The position numbers and the translations under genes are program-made. Positions 59,556 to 64,000 of a stretch of DNA of 64,000 nucleotides are shown piece after piece. Positions within the stretch are counted from its first letter, which is position 1. Each line of letters begins with the position of its first letter. This DNA comes from Sipunculus nudus (lineage: Eukaryota; Annelida; Sipuncula; Golfingiida; Sipunculidae). The stretch spans positions 60,578,870 to 60,642,869 of the forward strand of contig CM049307.1 of the NCBI GenBank assembly GCA_026874595.1, written 5' to 3'. Below the pieces are notes generated by a model. It saw only the letters and a program-made list of their open reading frames with translations. It was not told the origin of the DNA and did no database searches.

Positions 59556-62500
59556 TCATCTGAAGGCATTATTGTCATCATGAATGTTGTAGTTTCGCAC
59601 TTTAGGTTTAACTGTCTGTTTATGGGTCACTTTTCCCCTGACTCTGTCTGACATCGGCTGGGCTGGTTGCTTTCCCTTTTGCTGTAGGCTGGGCCTGGTG
59701 CCATGAATAATGAAATTGTTTGGTCTGCTGGAGCTGGTAGTGGGCTGCGGTGACTGCAGTCTCTCAGGAATGACTTGATCTCCCATCACTGTCAACAAAA
59801 TTTTACATCACAACACAACAAAACTGAATATCGGTATTAAAATCCTTGAGCATCTATATTTAAAAAATCTTAATCATCTTAAGTTCAAATTTACTTTTCC
59901 TAATTGTGCTAAATCCTTTATTGAGGTCTAGAAATTGTTGGCACTTAGGCTGTTCCTTTTGATGATATCACTGCTGAATTTACTGTACCCACCAAAGAAC
60001 TTACAGCCTTAACAAATCACAGAAACTTAACTATCTTTTATGGAAAAATAATTAGAAAAAAAATTTTCTGCCAGGAAACGGATTATTTTTTTTTTAATGA
60101 TCAATAATTTTATTAAACTTTGACAGGGCAATAATAAAGATGTTGTTTGATAATACAATAACTACCGTAAATCCTGTTTACAGCCGCACTTCTATTTATA
60201 GCTGCACCCTGAGTATGCAAGGTTTCTTAAAGGAGCTCGCACTAAGGTCCAAATACCCCAAACCCCCCTTTTCTGGCCTGAGGGTAGCAATAATCAGCTG
60301 CAGGCAGCAAAATAATTCACAACATAATTGCTTTTATGAAGACTAGAATAAAAAGTATTAATTACAGAGGTTAATAAAAGGTAGATAAATGAGGGTAAAC
60401 TTAATACCTCTCACAACATGGGTGAGACATAGTAATTTTTACTTTAACTGTGCATGTTACACCTACCTCTGGATGTCATTGGAGTGCGTGGTCGTGGACT
60501 GATTGTCTCGTCATCTAGCATGTTCCAGATCTCCTGAAGTGACTCTCCCCCGACTGACGACAGACTGAACATAACCGGCTGGTGCTGCGTAGGTTTTCTG
60601 GCCTGATGTGGGTCTCTGCTGGATGCGGCGGGTCCCTCTACCTCTGCTCTCAGGTCTGTGAAGGACGGGTCTTTGTGAGAGGAGGTCAGAGGTCCCCATG
60701 ACTCTGTCCCTCGTACCGATGTTGATGGCTCTGTATTTGATACAAGTGGTTTTCTTGGCTGAGGTCCTCTTGCTGAATGAGTGGGGACTCGTCCTGCGGA
60801 TTTAGTTTCTTAAAAAAGATGATACATGATATGAAGAAAACATTAAGATAACATATCAAGATGTGTGCTGGAAAAAGGCCTGCCAATGTTGAAGTGTATA
60901 TATGTAAGGGCTGTCAATAAGGAAGAACATTTGAGGGGACCCTTAGACCAAAATGTTGGATTATGGAGTTATTATTATGATTATCATTATTTGATTTAAG
61001 TGAACTGCAAGGGCCATTTGTTTACACAGCTGTGTGGTTTGTTTGAGGCAGGCAATGGTCATTGACTGCAACAAGGGCAAACTTTGAACCTTTCAGTCCT
61101 ACAGCCAAAAATCTGCATGTCAAGAACCGAGCTTCTGACAGATTTTGAAAGCAACAGACGTTACCCACCTCTCCCCGTTCCTGAAAGCCCTGATTTTTAT
61201 ATATGTATACATATATGTGTGTGTGTGTGTAATACTGTGTATGTATGTATGTAGAGGAACTGAGAGCATATGAATGTGTGAAAACCTTTTTAATATCAAC
61301 TGGATTTAATAATAATCTGTAAGTGGAATATTTACTGTTTGTGATTCTTTAATTAAAACCATACATTAATCTTGTGATAAATTATACTTCATAAAAGATT
61401 TTTTCCCATCTTTAATTCAATTGTCGTACATTCTGTGCCATTTATTATTGTCGGGGTTCAGAATGAAAAAAAAAACTTAAATTAATCCAGGTGTAACATT
61501 TAGGACCATACTTTTTCTGAGACACGAAGGTGAAGGTCACAGCTATGAGCGGCAAGAGCAGTTGTTGGTAAAATCTGCGCTTCAGAGTAACACGCTAGAA
61601 GTCAGGTGAGGGGAAATTATAACGTGACAGTCCTTAACAGTATTCTTTGCTGTTATTCAAGCTAAATAGCAGTGATTTGACTCTATATCTTATGATTCTT
61701 TAATGTCAATATGTCGTTATTGAAGCGCTGTGGCACTGAGCGATAATGTGGGAACATTTGGTTAAATCTTGCTATGCATCAGTGCAGGATTGTGGTCTCA
61801 TTGTAAATTCTGTTATTTATGTTAGTTTTAGTAATTTATTAATTATAAGGGTTGATAGGTGGACAACTGTTTCCCAGTGATGTAATAGTATGTATGTCTC
61901 TCATTTCAGGGGCTGCTCCCTACAAAGGTGCCAGTGTACTATTGAGTTGCTAATAAATCCTGTTTACTCTCAACCAGAGTCATTCATCATTACAAATTCA
62001 AGGTCCGCTTGAGACATTATATTGCTGATATCCTAACAGTTCACCTGGAAGGTGTTTTTCTTTCATAACATAAATTGTTCGCAGGGGGCTATCAATTTAT
62101 GACATAGCTCCCAAAACCAGTGTTTGCAAGTTATTTTTATAAATTATATCAATGGTCTGACCAGAATCAAATTATTGTTTATCAAGTCCAGATTGTTATA
62201 TCAGGGTGGAGTGTTTCTGTTGTGGGTTCACAGACCTACCTGACCATGCAGTGCGGGGTTCTGTTGGTTCTCCCGTAGTTTTCGATGCAGGTGGTCTGTA
62301 ATGGTCACTGTCTGAGGTCTCTGAGGGTTCATCATATGCTGGCTGGTTCTTTTCAATAGTTGGCTTCTTATCATTAGGTTTAGTTACAGCTAATTCCTAT
62401 AAAAAGGAGTTGAACAGCCCCATAAAGATATCATAATTTTGTGGACACATTTCTAATTTTAATTCATGATCCTTTAAACTTTTATTAATATACAAGTTCC

Positions 62501-63365
62501 TATCACTAATGAAACCCCTGGCTCTGTCAGTGTTCAGAAGACTGAAATATAAAATTAAAAAAAAACATCCAATATGGGACACAAACCCTGTGCAGAAGAA
62601 AGTGTTCAAAGCTGGTGCCTTTGAATGTTAATTAAACCTGTGTTATTCCTGGGAACTTTTTCAATGAAAATATTTTGAAAAAACACTCCCTGGACATTGT
62701 GATACTGCTGTCCTTGACTATAAACATAACAAGCTACAACTGTGGCCCCCACTGCAGTACGCTGATTTACTGACATCTTTCAGTGTGACATCACATGGAG
62801 TGACGTCATTGTCCTCTGTAAAGTCAAGACTCGCACTCCAAAGATAGCCATATGGTCACGTGCTACATCTTGGTGTAAACAAATATTTTTAAAAATCCCA
62901 TAAAAAGTTCATCCCTGGGCTATATACACTGAGATTTACACCAAAATTCAATCACTTGGAGATTTTCTCAATACCTACCTTTATGTCAAATTTCAATAGC
63001 ATCTGTGCTCCTCTTCTCCAGATATCTTCAGACATGCACACACAATCAAGTGAAATCAATCACCCTCACTTCACGCACGGTCAATAAAATGGTATATTGC
63101 CAAAACAAATGTAACATCCCAGAAACCACCTAGAATGGTCAATGATGAACTGTCTTCATGTTTAAAGAAATGTCCAAAGGTGTTTTTAACAAAATTAAAC
63201 TTACTTTTCTTGTGAGTTCATATTGAAGCTGTTCTAATTGGCTAAGCTTGTTCTGGACCTTGATTGACATCTCACTCTGAGTTTTGGCCCCGCCCACTCC
63301 TTGAGAGTCTCCATGCCCATGTGCTTGCTGGGCTTTCCTCCCAGGTGGCACTGAAGGTATCATTC
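59556..63365 (-). CDS. Uncharacterised gene, last four coding exons (5' part outside the window)
   Basis: Minus-strand coding exons in transcript order: 63,365-63,205; 62,396-62,240; 60,808-60,467; 59,788-59,556 (stop TGA at 59,558-59,556). Acceptors end GACAG, TATAG, TTAAG and GACAG. Donors are GTAAGT, GTAGGT and GTAGGT. Phases join throughout: 0 after the first listed exon, then split codons GAA and GTG. The visible product is about 300 residues, opening with MIPSVPPGRKAQQAHG. A short coiled-coil-like stretch (VQNKLSQLEQLQYELTRKEL) is followed by a long, low-complexity, probably disordered region rich in S, T, P, Q and R. Two segments look conserved: VGGESLQEIWNMLDDETISP, and the basic tail HKQTVKPKVRNYNIHDDNNA followed by FR and the stop. 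I do not recognise the family. A centrosomal or cytoskeletal scaffold would fit the composition, but that is speculation. It is tail-to-tail with NUF2, with 2.1 kb between stop codons. Confidence 0.75.
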
Positions 63366-64000
63366 CTGTCAATGGCAGGGGGCGCACAACATATCAGGTT
63401 TCCATGATAAGATGATTTATTCCCAAACATTTTTTTGCATTCTCATTGTTGACATACCTTGTGACATAACTTTGATTCATGTCTGTGCCATTTATTTTTA
63501 TAACTTATGCACTAAATATTAAATAAAACTTCTTTCTATTTTATGTTAAACAATTTAGGCAATATAAAAGGCATTTTGCTCAGGCACCACACATGACCCC
63601 CCCCCCCCCCACACCCAATCTTAAATTCTAAATTGTTTATTTTGAATTTCAGAAGAAATTTTGAGCTCCATCTGTTTCTTAACTTTCAAGAAATGAAAAA
63701 AAAATATCAGTCAGATAATATATAATTTCTAATGTTGAGCATTTACCTATTCAGCAAAACAATTCTGTTATTATCATGTTGTCCCCTCATCATAGAAAAT
63801 TTTTATCAAAAACATATATTAAATTATATAAATAATTTTACCTGATAAAGTGTCTGAGACACCAAATCTTTTTCCATTATATTAATTTATATTGCAAAAT
63901 GTAAATTTCCAATTTGTTTTATCCATTTTTATTTTTTGCTTCCTTCATTTTTCATTAAAAAATTACTATGGAAAGGAACATGTTACCACCCTCTTGTCCA
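63366..64000 (-). other. Intron of the minus-strand gene, running off the window
   Basis: The acceptor at 63,366-63,370 implies further upstream exons beyond 64,000. A C homopolymer lies at about 63,598-63,610. No exon is visible here. Confidence 0.5.

Overview
The window is AT-rich animal nuclear DNA: multi-exon genes with GT-AG introns, much intergenic sequence, tRNA-derived SINEs, MITEs, hAT- and pogo-like remnants, an L1-like LINE and a large satellite block. The repeat types and the presence of a polysaccharide pyruvyl transferase-like gene fit a marine invertebrate, most likely a mollusc or another lophotrochozoan. The species cannot be fixed from sequence alone.

Four protein-coding loci can be supported. 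A broken polysaccharide pyruvyl transferase-family gene lies at about 1.7-2.9 kb (+). A two-exon, 298-residue seven-transmembrane receptor lies at 35.1-37.1 kb (+). A complete 11-exon NUF2 kinetochore gene spans 44.4-57.4 kb (+) and encodes 454 residues, close to the human length of 464. The last four coding exons of a gene I cannot name lie on the minus strand at 59.6-63.4 kb. That gene is convergent with NUF2 and runs off the right edge. I see no functional link between these genes.

The left 16 kb is mostly non-coding. It holds a decayed pogo/Tigger-like element (3.3-4.4 kb), a possible 2.5-kb hAT-like element containing a 334-bp tandem duplication (5.5-8.0 kb), AT microsatellites and small duplications.

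The main feature is at 16.4-28.2 kb. An L1-like LINE is cut in two inside its endonuclease domain. Between the halves sits a 7.6-kb segment with 21-bp terminal inverted repeats (20/21 identical) and a probable 8-9 bp A-rich target duplication. Inside is roughly 7.3 kb of an 87-bp satellite. The unit is exactly 29 codons, is stop-free in two frames of one strand, shows a 2.71-kb higher-order duplication and flips orientation three times near its right end. It looks like a TIR transposable element whose body is a satellite array.

From 28 to 34 kb there is a decayed inverted-repeat region built from units with an ATCCAAGATGG-like motif, a hAT MITE and a tRNA-derived SINE with a perfect 9-bp target duplication. 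The NUF2 introns hold four copies of a second SINE, two Tc1/mariner-like MITEs, a perfect 222-bp tandem duplication, a minisatellite and an unclassified element of 326-bp repeats bounded by a 12-bp inverted motif.
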